From Cyclina sinensis (taxonomy: Eukaryota > Mollusca > Bivalvia > Venerida > Veneridae), in NCBI GenBank assembly GCA_012932295.1, contig JAAONU010000006.1, forward strand, positions 20,849,453-20,913,452: a stretch of DNA of 64,000 bases, given 5' to 3'. This document shows, in pieces, positions 43,836 through 58,800 of the stretch. Position 1 is the first letter of the stretch, and every line of letters starts with the position of its first letter. Under the pieces are notes generated by a model. It had not been told where the DNA came from. It did no database searches and saw nothing but the letters and a program-made list of their open reading frames with translations. The position numbers and the translations under genes are program-made.

Positions 43836-46800
43836 GTGAGTAAAAATGTTATATTTATACATGCTTCTTAAACTAATGGGATCCTAATTTTCTTATATAA
43901 TATTTATCATCTGATAGTTGACTTACTCTTTAACTTGTTCTCTGTTTAGGTCAGAATCGGATACCACTCAAAATGGAAAACTGTCACCAAGAAAGCATTA
44001 TTCTCCAAATGGAACTCACTTTACCTATGAAAAGGCCAAGCTTAAAGCTCTGTCACAAAGAAAGGCTGCTCTGTTGAAAAGACAAAGCCTGAATGGTAGT
44101 TTCGCCAATGCTGGTCAAAAACTCAAAATTCGAAAAAGGAAAATAGCAGAAGATGGGTACTTAGAGCACCGTCCCAAAAGAAAACGTATGTACCATTTAG
44201 AAGGTGCAAGTAAGTCTGATGTTTATGATGCCCGTGAAATAATTACTGCCAAGCGTGCAGAAAGGCTTGAAAATGAGAAAACTGCAGTTACTAAAGATAA
44301 GCTTGAAAATCAGGAAGAAAATGGAGAGAAGCAGAGAAACCGCGAGAAATTGAAAATAAATTGTATGAACAGACTCGGTACAGTTCCAAGTAAGTTAGAA
44401 AGTCATCTTAGTATGTATGATAATTCGGCAAGTATAGACACTTCCTCTGTGAAAATGGTAGATCAAAACCTCAACCATATAACAGAAAGTATTACTAGAG
44501 AAAACTTAAAGGAACTCTATTCCAAAAAAGTACAGGAGGTTAATCATACTAGCCCATTTAAGGGCAAAATGAGTGCTTTCGAAATTTCTGTTTTAAAAGG
44601 AAAGCAAAATCTGGAAAGGAGAAAAAGTATTGAATCTTCTACACTGAGGTCTTCTCCAAGGATGAATGCCAATGTGCCTAAACCAGATTACTGTGAAAAG
44701 AAGCGAAAAAAAAGTAGGCTGTCTTTAGCATCATCTCTGGATGGAGACTTGGAACAGTTTAAGAACTCTTTGGGGCGAAAAGTAAGGAAGAATCACAAAA
44801 GGACAAGGACAGTTGATGGGACTGGTAACTTATCACCCAGCTCATTGGAGAACAGTATTGTTGCTGGAATACCAAAGAGGAGAAAAACCAGAGAGAGTGT
44901 TACTGGCAAGTCAAATATGAGAGCACCAGCTTTAGACGTAAGAGACAAACCTATCAGTTTCAGGTGAGTTGTCCTGTAAATACCCTTGCTTAGGACACTC
45001 AAACTTTGGCTTAGATAGATCAACCGTGATTAAGGTTACAGTTAAGAACTTACTTTAGATTACTGAAGTCTAACATTGAATGTTGGAATGCTCAAATCCA
45101 AGAGAAGTGTTGTTGTAAGAAGTAGGTAGTCCTTCTTCATTAAAAAAATGTGTTCTTAACCTTTTTATCAGAGTTGATGAAACTTAGCAGGAATGGCCCT
45201 TGCATGAAGTTCAAAGAATTCCATTTTATGCAAAATCCTGGTTATTATGGATAGAAGAATGAAAAACTAATAGATTCCCTGTCAGCAGGCAAGGAGTTTT
45301 TTTAATAAAGTGCACAGGTCTTGTTGACCTCTATGAAGTTTGCTCAGAGTATGTCCCTTGTTAGCTCCACCTTCTGAAGAAAAATGTGGAGCTATTGGCA
45401 TGACCCGTTGGTTAACCCTTTTGTTTAGGCCCATTTTCTCAGAAACTATCAAAGCTATTTACTTCTAATTTAGAATACTTGTTCACTGTCAAAACGTAAC
45501 ATCATTTCTAAAGGGCAGATAACCCTCAAATTTATTTTTGCAAAGTTATGCCCCTTTCTCAACTATGAATTTCTTGGTTAACCTTATTGTTAATGTCCAT
45601 TTCTCAAAAGGTGTCAAAGAAATTTCCTTCAAACTTGGAGTGCTTGATCACCAGCAAGACCCTAAAAAGATTGTTGGTACCCATGTACCTTGGGTCAAAA
45701 TTAGCCCCATCCAAGTCCCGAAATATTTTTTCATTATTTTTTTTAGCTCACCATTAGCACAAAGATTCTGATTGGTCTTTGTCCGTCCTATGTCCGTCCG
45801 TCGTCAACTTTTCATTCGAACGACATCTCTGAAACCACTGGGCCAAATTAAATGAAACTAACCTGGGATGTTCCTTGCATCAAGCTCTACCAAGATTGTT
45901 CAAATGGTTCTGGTCCATTGCATTTCTGGTTCACTGGAGCTAAAAATAGATTTAAAAGGTTGGATCTTTAAAAAGAAATCTTCTCCGAAACCACAAGGCC
46001 TGGAGCTTTGATATTTGGTATGAAGCATCATCTAGTGGACCTCTACCAAGTTGGTTCAAATTATGACCTTGGGGTCAAAACTGACCCCACCCCATATGAC
46101 AGTTGATTTTACATAGATTTTTATAGGGGAAAAACTTAAAAATCTTGTCAGAAACCACAAGGCCTAGAGTTTAGACATAACGTGTGCAGCATTGTCCAGT
46201 GGACCTTTACCAAGTTTGTTCAAATCATGGCTACTGGGTCAAAAATGGCCCAGCCCCAGGGGTCACATGTTTTACATGGAGTTATATAGGTAAATCTTTA
46301 AAAAATCTTCTTGTCAGAAACTGCAAGACCTAGAGTGTAGATATTTGGTGTGTAGCATTGTCAAGTGGATTTCTACTAAGTTTGTTCAAATCATAGCCAC
46401 TGGGTCAAAGTAGGCCCTGCCCCGGGGGTCACTTGTTTACATGTACATAGAGTTATATAGGAAAACGTTTAAAAGTCTTCACATCAGAAACCAAAAGGCA
46501 TAGAGCTTAGATATTTTGTATGTAGCATTGTCTAGTGGACCTCTACCAAGATTGTTCAAATAATGACCCCTGGGTCAACAAATGGCCCCACCCCACAGGT
46601 CACATGTTTTACATAGAGTTATTTAGGAAAAACTTTTGAAAAATCTTCTTGTCAGAAACTGCAAGGCCTAGAGTTTAGATATTTAGTGTGTAGCATTGTC
46701 TAGTGGACCTCTACTAAGTTTTTGTCACATCAAAGCTTTTTGATCAAAATAGGACCTGCCCCGGGGGTAAGAAACCAAAAGGCGTACAGCTTAGATATTT

Positions 46801-49800
46801 TGTGTGTTGCATTGTCAAGAGGACCTCTACCTTTTGTTCAAATCATGACCCTGGGGTCAAAACTGGCCTCACCCGGGGTGGTCATTTGATTTGTATTTCT
46901 ATACACAAATACTTATATATAATAGGGATAACTTAAAAAACTTCGCTGCACTGAAACACCAAGGGCTAGACTTTCATTTGTTTGTTGTTATATCCCCTCA
47001 CCTTTTCCATTCAATAACAGGAGTACCATTTCACCCAAAGCCTTCAAACTTCATAGAATGATTGCTTTTACTAAATAGAAGAACCATATTGTTTTTGGGG
47101 TTATTAGGTCAAGGTCACAGGGTCCTAGTCACTAGTGAAAAGTGTTTCTGCACAGTAACTGCAAGTTCACAGGAACCTGTAGAGTAAAACTATTTCTGCT
47201 CAAAAATTTGAGTACCATTACACCCAGAGTCTTCAAACTTACTGCAAACTTATTCAAACTTGTGAACAGCAAACACCCATCACAAACAATAACGATAAAA
47301 GAACATCTTGCATAAATAACCCACATCCACCTCCTAGCCTAGAACTCCACTATTTACTTACATGGGATGGGTCGGTACCCCCTCCCATCATGTGCCATCA
47401 TCTCCCCACATACTTGACTCACCCCCACCCCCAACACCCACTCAGATTTTTTTAACTTGGGCCTCTTGTTTGACTTAGCTTATAATTTTTTATCCAGCAC
47501 TGAGAAAAGTGGAGCATACTGGACAGGTCTTGTGTTACTTTTGGCCCCATCCAAGCATTAACTAGCAATATATATTGGAAAATACAAGGCCTAGTGTTCT
47601 AAAATTTTGCACTTAGGGAATGATGTATTACCTACTTATGCAGGTTGAATGGATCTCCAAAGCTAAAGAGTCTACCCACACGACTTTCACTTGACAGTTT
47701 ATCAGGGACCACAGATCACCATCAGGGAGCTTTTCACAAACAGATAACAACCAATAGAATCTCAGGTATGAAACTGATTTCAGTACTGTTAGTGTAGGTT
47801 TATTGTAAATTCTATGCATCACTCAATAATATGTCAATATGTCACAGACTTTGAGAAAATTTTATCAGATCAAACATTTTTGGTTTCATTGATATATGGT
47901 CATGAATCTCTTTGTATTAATCAAGTACATGTATCAATAAATAAAAAAAAATCATCTGTTTTTACCCTGTCTGATGAAGTATTCTTCAAATATATTTTTC
48001 AGGTACCCTTGTTCACTTTGAAATATGTATTGCCAGATTTTCTTTGAATGAATTCTTCAGTAATTTGTGATTAAGAAAAAACTTGATTTAAGATAATAAA
48101 AAATAATTCTAGTTTAACAAGATGGGAAATTCTGTTAAAAGACAGCATAACTAATGATGTTAGTCTAAAATTTTAGTTAAATCATGGCTTCTTATTCAGA
48201 TACTGATCTTTTGATAATTATGCCAAAAACTGTATTTATTATTTTTATCAATGGCTAACAGTCTTCTTCAAAAAACACTGTTTTTCAGGAAAATATTGCA
48301 CCATTACAGTTAAAAAGTTATGAATTATATACCTCTAAAACAATATTTACAGGTACATATTTACAGGTACACCTCCAGTTAAAAAGTTATGAATTATATA
48401 CCTCTAAAACAATATTTACAGGTACACCTCCAGTTAAAAAGTTATGAATTATATACCTCCAAAACAATATTTACAGGTACACCTCCAGTTAAAAAGTTAT
48501 GAATTATATACCTCCAAAACAATATTTACAGGTACACCTCCAGTTAAAAAGTTATGAATTATATACCTCCAAAACAATATTTACAGGTACACCTCCAGTT
48601 AAAAAGTTATGAATTATATACCGCCAAAACAATATTTACAGGTACACCTCCAGTTAAAAAGTTATGAATTATATCTAAAACAATATTTACAGGTACACCT
48701 CCAGTTAAAAAGTTATGAATTATATACCTCTAAAAAATATTTACAGGTACACCTCCAGCATTGTATTCAGCATCTTTCATGTTTACCGATGTCACATCTT
48801 CATCATTCTTAAGCAAGCCACTTGAACGTCCAAATACACTCCCGGTGGAGAAATGTGCTAGTCCAATGAAATGTGAGACCGCAACTGACAACATTTGTTA
48901 CACTAGAGCTACTGAGACAGCAAAGACGAAGAATGAACAGTTGAGTAAAATTAGAAGAAAAAAGAGTCTTGAGGAGACAGTGAACATGTTACGTCGGAAC
49001 ACAAGTACAAGGTCTCGGGACTTCAATCTTGGAAAACCGTCTCAAGCTTGTTCAGAAAGCCGTGCATCTCGGCGATCATCAAGATCCACCACGCCCAACA
49101 TGTCGCCTGTCAAGACTGAAATCCCTTCTCAAAATATTACACCATGTTCTTCGCCAGGTAAATCTCCATGTACTACACCAAGTGGTACACCAAAGTCGAG
49201 GAAACACCAGAAGAAGAAAAAATATCTGTTTTCACGAAATGATGAGGTGTTAGCTAGATGGCATGATGGACTATACTATCTAGGGAAGATACTAAAGGTA
49301 TTGATGTAATTTGACTCTAGATTCTTGAATAGCATCATTAACAAAATGACTTACGGTATGAGTGTGTGTCTATGGTAAAGTCCCAAGCCTGTTATTGGAT
49401 CACTGAAAATGTCATGAAATCGCTCGAGGACCATTCCAGTAAAATATTTATCCCAACCCAGGAAAGCAAAATCAAGAAATTCTGTTTGCCAGGAGTGTGA
49501 TGGCCTGTTTAAAAGAATGGGTCTTTTCTTGGTAGTTGGTCTATTTGAAAGTGCCTTTCTGGGGTGGGATATATGTTGTACTGGTATGGCCCTTTGTATG
49601 TTTTCCTTTTCTTAGAAGAAGAAAAGTATTTCTGTTCTTTAGCCCCGCCTGTTGAAGATAGTTTAGAGCACTATAATCAGTTGTTGTACATCTTGGATTG
49701 GGGTGTTTGAAACTTGTCCCAGTATGACCACAGTTATGGCCCTTTAAATAGTGAAAATGGGCATTTAAAAAAAGTCTAAGATTTAAGTTCAGTGCCCTCA

Positions 49801-52800
49801 CTTGTTCAGCAGCGGGAAATGATTTGCTTTTGTCTGTGACACTGTCTCTCTGACAAAGGCACAAGGAGGGGTGTCCTGTGCGCATGTTTCTAGTTTGAAA
49901 CCTGAAACAGTGTTCTGGCTCTGCCAAGTTCCTGCCAGATGGAGTTGCCAAAGGGCTTGACCACCTGATCTGGACCTCAAACACATGAATGTTACTTTGT
50001 CTTGCATATGTATGGGAATAATTTTATAGCAAAAAAAAACTTTTCATTGTTCTGTTTTCTTCAGTATCACCACATTGATCTTTACGACATATTACTGATA
50101 TCATCATAATGTCAGACTGACTGTATCCAATGTGTTTCTAACATGGGTGATGATGCTATAAAGACGGATCATGTATTCAAGAATAATTCATTCAAACTGG
50201 TATTCCATTACAAAATTAATGGATTCTTTATTAATATTTCAGATAGATGAAAGATCCCATAAATGCCTGCTTAGATATGAAGATAACTCAGAATACTGGT
50301 CCTTGTTTAAGGATATTCACAGAGGTAGGAATGAGTGCATAGGTTTCATTTTAACACCCTGATTCACTTTTCACATGGATAAGTGTTTGAAATAACTGTA
50401 TTTCATATAATATCGTAGTTGTAGTTTTTCAGATATTGATTTTTGATTACTTATATTTCAAAATATTGACTATTGACTTTTCCATCTTTTGATGAGGAAT
50501 GCAAAGAGTTTGGTGAAAATGAAATTCCTTATTACAGCTTCAAAACATATTCACTGTAACCCCTTGAAATATTCTTCAGAGAACTGAAAGCTCTTAGGTA
50601 AAACCCATATTATAATAGAAGATTTATAGTTATTTGAGATCTTTTTTAAACAGAAATTACCTCTAAAATCTTAAGTTCAATAGAATTAGTCAGTTTTCAC
50701 ATATTGTATTTCCTCATGTATATTTCAGTACTGAAGGAGGAAGAGATGACATGCTGTGTGTGTTTGAGTGGCGTATCCGAACCACCCAATGAGATTGTCC
50801 TCTGTGAATACTGTCTTCAAGGTAAACATACAACGTGTCTTAAAACATAACTACTGTAAACAAATGAAGTTTTATCAAATATAATTACTATAAACATACA
50901 ATGTTTTACAAGACATAATTACTGTAAACAACTTGTGTATAACAAAACAAAATCATCGAAAGTGAACTATGTGTTACATGATGTAAATTACTCTATTTAC
51001 CATGTGTTCCTGGACACAAAGTGAACAAACTTTGTGTTACACTAAAAGATTACTTTAAACATACTGTGTGTTACCAGACAAATTTGCTACAGTACAGTTC
51101 TGCGATATGTACACATTTTGTGCTTCCTCCGCGATCGTGGTCAGTGCGAATTCTGAAAATCACGGAGTTTCTCCTTGAAAAAACCCGCTCAGAATCTCCG
51201 CGATTAAAGTTCACGCACAATCTCCGCGATTCTCCGAGTGTTAGAGCGTTTCCGCGGAGATTCATCACCAGAGTTTTAACAAACTATTTCCTATTTAACG
51301 GTGAAAAAAAAAAATTATTAAATTTATACACTTGAAATCCTTTCATCAAAAACAGTCAGCAATGTGTGATGAAATTACCATAACGTAACTGTACATTTTA
51401 CACCTGTCAATTATGTGACTACGGTATAATTCAGTCAAATACATTTATTTATGTGATTTTTTAAACGCTTGTTATTATTTAGTAAATCGATTAATACTTT
51501 TTTGCTAAGCGCCGAGACGATACAGATGCAGTTTAACACGTGTTGTTCGGAAATCGGTCAACTCATTTTCTGAAAATAAGATCAGCTTTTTCTGACGCAA
51601 CTGCATTGAATTGTCATTCTTTTCGTAAACAAATAGGAACGTTCGTACACAAATGCATCAGAATAAGAGCGCATTTGTTTGTATTTTCACTTTTTAAATT
51701 AGATATATTTATTTTCGCAGTTTGATTATCATTAGTAATTTATTTGCGCGGCACCGATTTAAGATTTAAAAATAAATAAATTGCAGCAATTAAAGTTGAC
51801 ATGATGTCAGGTAGGTGTGAAAATCTATTCATTATTGGCTGTCTTTCTTTTCTACCCTCGTTTCACGCATTCGGTATTAATGTTCGATTCTAAGGAAACA
51901 AAACCTTCTGTTCAGTCAACAAAGCCATCATTGCCTAAATTTAAAAATATCCACATATCTGTTAAAGATATTAATTATCTTAATAAGAAAATGTAATCAC
52001 GGGAAAAGCATGCTACATGATTGTAATTCCAGCTTTAAAGAGCATGTGGTGTCTGAAGCTTTTAAAGTGAGGTGAATATCATTTTCGGAAAATAACTGTC
52101 GCTCAGTGTTAAAGGTCAAAAGTTATATTCAGGAACCAATTAGGGGTTGAGACGCATTGTATCATGCGTGTACAGAACATAGGTCATGAGATCAACACAT
52201 GGTCTTGTGTCTGTCAATAAATTAATGTGTCAAAACATGTGACGAAACGAAATATTACTATTAGGCATCCTAAAACATGAAGATAAAAAGAGTAAGTAAA
52301 TATAAAATTTCACTTGTCATATATACACTTCAGTCAACTGAATGCATAAACAAATCGCGGAGATCCGCGGAGGATTGATAATCTGCAATTTCACAGCAAA
52401 TACCGTCACTAACCAGACAAAATTCGTCTCCGCGACGCCTCCGCAATTTAGGGCGTTTCTCAGAGATTCTCCGCGATTTTCCTCCCAAGGTCCGCGGAGT
52501 TTAAGAGAAAAATGTACATATCGCGGTAGCTGTACTGTAGATACTTACCATGTGCCTTAAGACATAATTTTTATATTAAATTTACTGTTTACTATAATCT
52601 TATTTCAAACTACCAAACATAAATATCTTGACTTTAATTTTATTTTTAGATTTTTTGTGATTAAGCATTTTTACTAGGTTTGGTTACTATCCACAAATGC
52701 TCATACATTACATCACATATCTATTTTTATTTTGAGAGTTAAAAGTTTTTGAGGCAAAATTTAGAATCAAAGGAAAGAATATTGTGCCATATTACCTAAC

Positions 52801-55800
52801 TAATATTATATGAAGGAAGTATTGTATACATAGCTCGTTTCAGACGGTATGAGCTAATTCTGCTTGTAGGTTACCACCAACAGTGTCACAGTCCACATAT
52901 AGGGTCTGGGAAGATAGTAGACCCAGATGAACCCTGGTACTGTAGGAAGTGTGTATTTTTCCTTCATGCAAGCAGAACGGGGAAGGCAGCTAAAGACAAG
53001 AAATGGGGTATGTTTAGGAGAGAAAGGTTGGGTAGAGGAAGTGTTAAGATTGCTGGATTTTGTATTGAAGTTTTATATCATTGTTATGTAGGACTTTAGT
53101 AAAGATGGAAACTGTCGAGATCAGCAGAAACTTAGTTTATCTGTCCCATTTTTCAGTATTTACTCAGTCTAAAGAAGGTCTCTCCTTTTTATGCTCCCCA
53201 AAGAGAGAGCATATAGTTGCCGCTTTGTATGTCTGTATGTACATCCGTCCAGCCACATTTTCTTGTTCGGAACATACCTCTGAAACTACAATAAGTATCA
53301 ACAAGAAACTTTGTAGGTAGATAGATCTTATTAAACAAAAGTGCAGTGCATAAGTACCATAACTCTGCATTGCCTAATTTTTGAGTTATTGCCCTTTGTT
53401 CATTTTTACACTTTGAACTTTGTCCGGGACATAACTCTGAAACTACAAGAGGTATCAAGAACCTCTGGTTTACCTGTCACCAGCCTACTTCAGTGACAAT
53501 GACACTGTCTGGATAGGACTGCCACTGTCTGAGTTGATAGAAAAAATAAAGAATAAAATGTTACCTGTCTTACATTCTTCATTGCATATTTAAACAGTTA
53601 TAACCTTTTTCAGCAACTACCAATAACATAATAACTTTATGCTGAACTTGGCAAAGACTTTATGGACATACTATTCTGTGTCCAAAACCTATTTGGGGAG
53701 CTTTACCCGGTTGGACCAGCTCTTGTTTGTATGTGCTCATGTAACTTGTTCCAGGCTTTCAAGAGGGATATTTTGTTATTCACTACAATCTGTTCTTCAT
53801 ATTTGTAACCACTTTTTCAAAATCCTGTAAGAACAACTTTTTGCATATTTTTCTTGCAACACAGAGAATTTATTTGGTTGTTCTAGATGAAGAGATGAAA
53901 AAGATGAAGTTAACCTTACCCTATAACCTGGCCACTCTTACCTGGGACCAACAACATAAGAATAATATAGAAGCTACCTATTGTTACTGTGGAGGGCCAG
54001 GCATGTACGTGTTCAAGTTACACTGTTTTACATTTGTTATATTCCCCTAGTCCGATTTAAAAGCCTTTTAATCTTTTCTGTAATGTCTGACATTTAACAA
54101 AACAGGAGACTGATTAACTGAAACAAAACTTTACATTAAGGGCACATTTGTCTTTGATTTGATTAAGAAACTTTGGGGTTAGGTTCAGTGTGTCAGGTGA
54201 AAGGAAAAAGAGCAGTGATAAGAAAGAACTCGTGTACCTTACTTACAATAATGAACGTGAATATTTGTGATTGGCTTACAATAATGAACGTGAATATTTG
54301 TGATTGGCTTACAATAATGAACGTGAATATTTGTGATTGGCTTACAATAATGAACGTGAATATTTGTGATTGGCATACAGAAAAAAAAAAATCTAGTCTT
54401 GATAAGCCTTTCACTTTTACACTTCAAAGAGATTGTATTAGAATTTTCTTTCGAATATCTTTTTCAGCTGGTTTCAAAAGATGTTGCAGTGTTGTAGGTG
54501 TAAACAGTGGTACCATGAAGGTAGGGACCATCTCAAAATTCTGTTTTATGGCCATGAAGTTCATTATTAATTCAGATGTGCGTCTTTGAAGGCTCACCAT
54601 TTAGCACATCAGGTCACATGTATCTTTATATCTTCAATGTTATTTTTGCTTAGTTTTAATTGCTATGAAAAGAAGCTTAGGGCCTAAAACATGTATCACA
54701 GCCCTGGAAAGCACTTCCATAATGTACAAACGTTCTTTACAATATTTTTCCCCATCCCCCAGATTTATAGTGCTTTCCATGAGTGGGGTATATATTTTAC
54801 TGGAATGGCCCTTACAGGTGATCACTTGATACTAGAAACTTATGATATACTATTTTGTTACATTTATAAGTTTGTTTCTTATACATGTAGCTATGACAAT
54901 TTCCATTGGTGTGCCTAAAATCTTCATGCATTTCTGTATTTCTGTACCCACTAGATCAAGTGAAAAGTCTCTCTCAGAACAGATGTTCTATCATGAGAAG
55001 TTCATTTCTTTATTTCAGCATGTATGCAGTGTCTAGAGCACCCATTACTTTATGCTGACAGTTTCTACATATTTGTGTGTACTCCGTGTAATGCAGGCAA
55101 AGAGTACATCAAACGTCTTGATGTGGAATGGTTCGTTTTTTTCCATACTGTTCACGTTATGATGTCATTATTCTGATATACATATTTGTAACATGTGATC
55201 TTTCTGAGTTAGTAAACATTTTCTTCCAAAGTTGGTACATTAATTGGAATAGTTTGTCAGAGATAGGAAAGGAAAGAAAAAGAAAGGAAACTTAAAGTGA
55301 CATGTTCAAAAAGAACAAAAAATTTATGGTCACGAAAAATGTTTGAAACATGATATATGTTTAGAAAAATTGTAGCTTTCACCAAATAATACAATACTTT
55401 AGTTTTCTTCGAACTATACAAGAAATTATCGAACAAAGTTTGACCGAAAATTTAGAAAAGACTGGGCTAGTCAAAAAAGATTTTATCATTTTGCAACTAT
55501 GTTCAATAGGAATGAAACTGTTATATGCAATCATTTAATTTAGCTATAACTTAAACAATTTTTGTTTTTCTATGATTAGAAACAATTGGCTTGTGTATAT
55601 TTCAAAATGGTAATGGTCACTTTGAACACATATGTCACTTTAATCTATGTTATTATAGCTGTGTTTTCATCTAGGAAAATAGATTTTGACAGTAGATGAT
55701 GCTAATCTAAAGTAATTGTATCTTGAAATAAGAAGCTGTATATATAAAATATATCTGTATTCAATCTTTTTCTGTGTATGCATAGAACATACTGATGTGA

Positions 55801-58800
55801 CAGAAATACTGGTAATGAGAGAGTGATGTGGCTTAACACAGCAGCAAATATACATCCGAAGTCAGACTTCCTGCCTGCCTGCAAACAAAAACTACAACGA
55901 TCTAAATGAAATGATTTATTCCTTACCTATTTTCATCTTCCAGTCACTAGTAACAGTCTATTCTGTTTTAGTATTTTCCAGAACAGTAACCAATGATTGT
56001 TATATTTCAGGGCTGATTTGATCCATATTGGATTGTTTAACCTGGCTGTGATGCAAAGAAGGAAGTATTTTGATCTCCACACTGAACTCATGCCCTGGCT
56101 CTCTGAGAACTGGGACAAACTTCAAGTTACCAAGGTTACATTCTTTACCTACATACCTGTCATTGTTATTGAACAGCTTTGACCATGGCCTTTGAAAAGT
56201 TTTTACATGAATTTGATTTTCACCTAGTTTATTTCTCTTCATTATGTATTCAGTTAAAAATTTGCATTGTTTTATCTACAATATTCACTCTCAGTTGTGG
56301 AAGGCATTGAAAGGTTAAAAAAAAAGACACATGTAGCTATGAATAATTCATGATCAAACAATTCTAATGAAACACATATTTAAAAGAAAAAAATCATCTG
56401 TGTTTAAATAAATTAAACACAATGAAAAACCATCATATGTTGTGTAATCTTTACTGATTCCAATTTCAGTATGAGGGTCTGAGTGAAGCAGAGAAAGAAA
56501 TGGAGGTAACAAATGCATTGGAGTACAATAAAACAAGGTATTAAGAGTTAGTTTTCCTACTTGTCTGTTCTCATTAACCCTTTGGTTAGTGTATCTGACT
56601 GTAAATCAGGAGATTGCGGTTCGATAATTGGTCGGACCGTAGGTTATGAAAGAGATATCACACATGAGTTCAGTTACATGTACTTACATACGTTTGTAAA
56701 CGTGGATTCAGAAGAGGCTGGTTGCATTCTGTTTTGCTCCAACTTTTTCTTATGAGGTCAAGAGTACTGATAAAAGGGTCATCGATTTTAGCCATGTAAG
56801 ACCTTGGACATAAGGTTTCAAATCTGATTTAAATACTTTGTTAAAATCATAAAATGTCAACATCAATGATATCTCTTTTTACAGAGGCTGTTTGGTTTCA
56901 AAGCTGTTTTCTACCAGTAGTGTTGTATTTGTTAACTGCCTGTAGATTTAATGTAGTTTTGAAAGGCTAGTATTTAAAAAAAAAAATCAGCAAATTTACT
57001 GTCTACCATGAAAACATTGTTTCTCTGTGGATTTTTGTTGCTTTCATTAAGTGAGGATGAACCTTAAGTTGGAAACTGAATTGTATTTAAATGTGTAGAC
57101 CTCATCTATATGCAGAGGATGTTTATTCAACACACATCAGAAATTGGAACAGAGATGGATGTTTTCTTCTCTTTATTTTGATGTTGTTTTTTTTTTTTTT
57201 TTTAAGATTTCGTATCTGAGAATGAGGTGGTTCATTAGAACAGTTTGAGAGACTTTATAATCCTCCATGAAAATTTTTGAATAAACCAAGTTTATTTTTA
57301 TACACTAACTTGGCAGTGTTTTCTAGCTGTGTCAAAGGCTCGCAGCAGTGTCGGGGAGCATCCATCAATGGTACTGATCTTCTTTTGATTTTAGGGAGTT
57401 AAAAAGGATATGTAGCTGCTATATTAAAAGTTACCTGTATGTTCTTTGTCTAGGTTCTCAAGCGGAAATGAGGTACGGAAGAAACAGACGCTGTGGGGGT
57501 TACGTGTTCGAGTCCCACCACCACGTATACACATTACACTTCCTTTCACTGGACTTGTCACTGATGAGCTGATGAACAAACTGAAGATCAAAGGTCGAAG
57601 GTCCAAGGTGGTCATGCCTGTTGAATGGTAGGCAATGGAAAGGCCATTAAATACTTTTTTAGCTTACCTAAGCAGATGTTCTTAGTGAGCTACTGGGATC
57701 ACCATGTCCATTGTGCATCAACATATAACTTCAGATGACATCTCCTACCTAACCTCAAGGCTATTTTCAACTAAACTTGTAAAAAATGTTCCTTGAATTG
57801 CCCTCCTCAAAAACTTTTCCTCTCCATTGCACTTACAGGATACAAAAGCTAAAAAAAGAAAAAAAACTCAATAACGACATTTTGTCCTATACTGAAAGGT
57901 CATTTTCCACCTAATTTCAGAAATGTTATATAGCCGTCTATTACATTGCTCAAATGGTTCTGCTGTGTTGCTTAAATTTACCGCAAGAGCTAAAAATAGA
58001 TTTTCATCAGAATTTGGCTTCAAACGATTTCTCCTCACAAACTACAAGGCTTTTTCAACCAAACTTGAAAGAAAAGTTCCTATATTGCCCTTTTATAAAA
58101 TTGCTGAAACTGTAGTGCGCCTTTGTACCAAAGAGCAACAAAAGCTAAAAATAGAAGAAAAATCTTATCCAGAACTGATAGAACTTTTCCCACCAAATCT
58201 CACACAGATGTTCCCGATACAGCCTTCTATCAAAATTGCTCCAATGGTTCCACTCCATTTCACAAAATGGCAGTTAGAGCTAAAAATAGATTTACATCAA
58301 TATTTTACCTTGGTTTAAAATTGGCTTTGCTAGAGGGGTTCTATTTGTACAAAATATAAGATATTTGAAAACCTTCAATGCAGATACTGTAATATTGTGC
58401 TTCTGAAGTTTGCTTAACAGCAGACCCATAGTTACTCAGGTGAGAAATCCAGGGCCATCATTCCCTCTTGTTTCCCAAAAGAACATTTTACCATCTGATT
58501 ATGTAAATATCCATGATGACTACAGTGAGCTGTAACATCATAGTTGGTATGATAGAGATGAAGTTATGCAAGGCTGTAATGATCAAATTCAGTAACCAAG
58601 TTATTAAAATAGAATTCAGCAGTATGTTTCATGGTATAAGATTTCTTGCTGTAAAACCCCTATATTTGCCCTAAATTTTGCCTCAAGCTTCAATTGTTTT
58701 GGATGAAACACTTCCTAAATTTGTTCAAAACTTGGTAGATGGAACATAATGTGTTACGATCAGGTTTTCTTTGTTATGAAGTATAAAGATAGTAGTTAGT

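Noticed and set aside
45370..47480. Possible extra PCL exons in intron 2
   Set aside because: Exons 2 and 3 already join in phase, and the sequence between is tandem dispersed repeat.
49541..49984. 147-aa minus-strand ORF in PCL intron 4
   Set aside because: It lies wholly in a dispersed repeat that recurs at 59500-59790.
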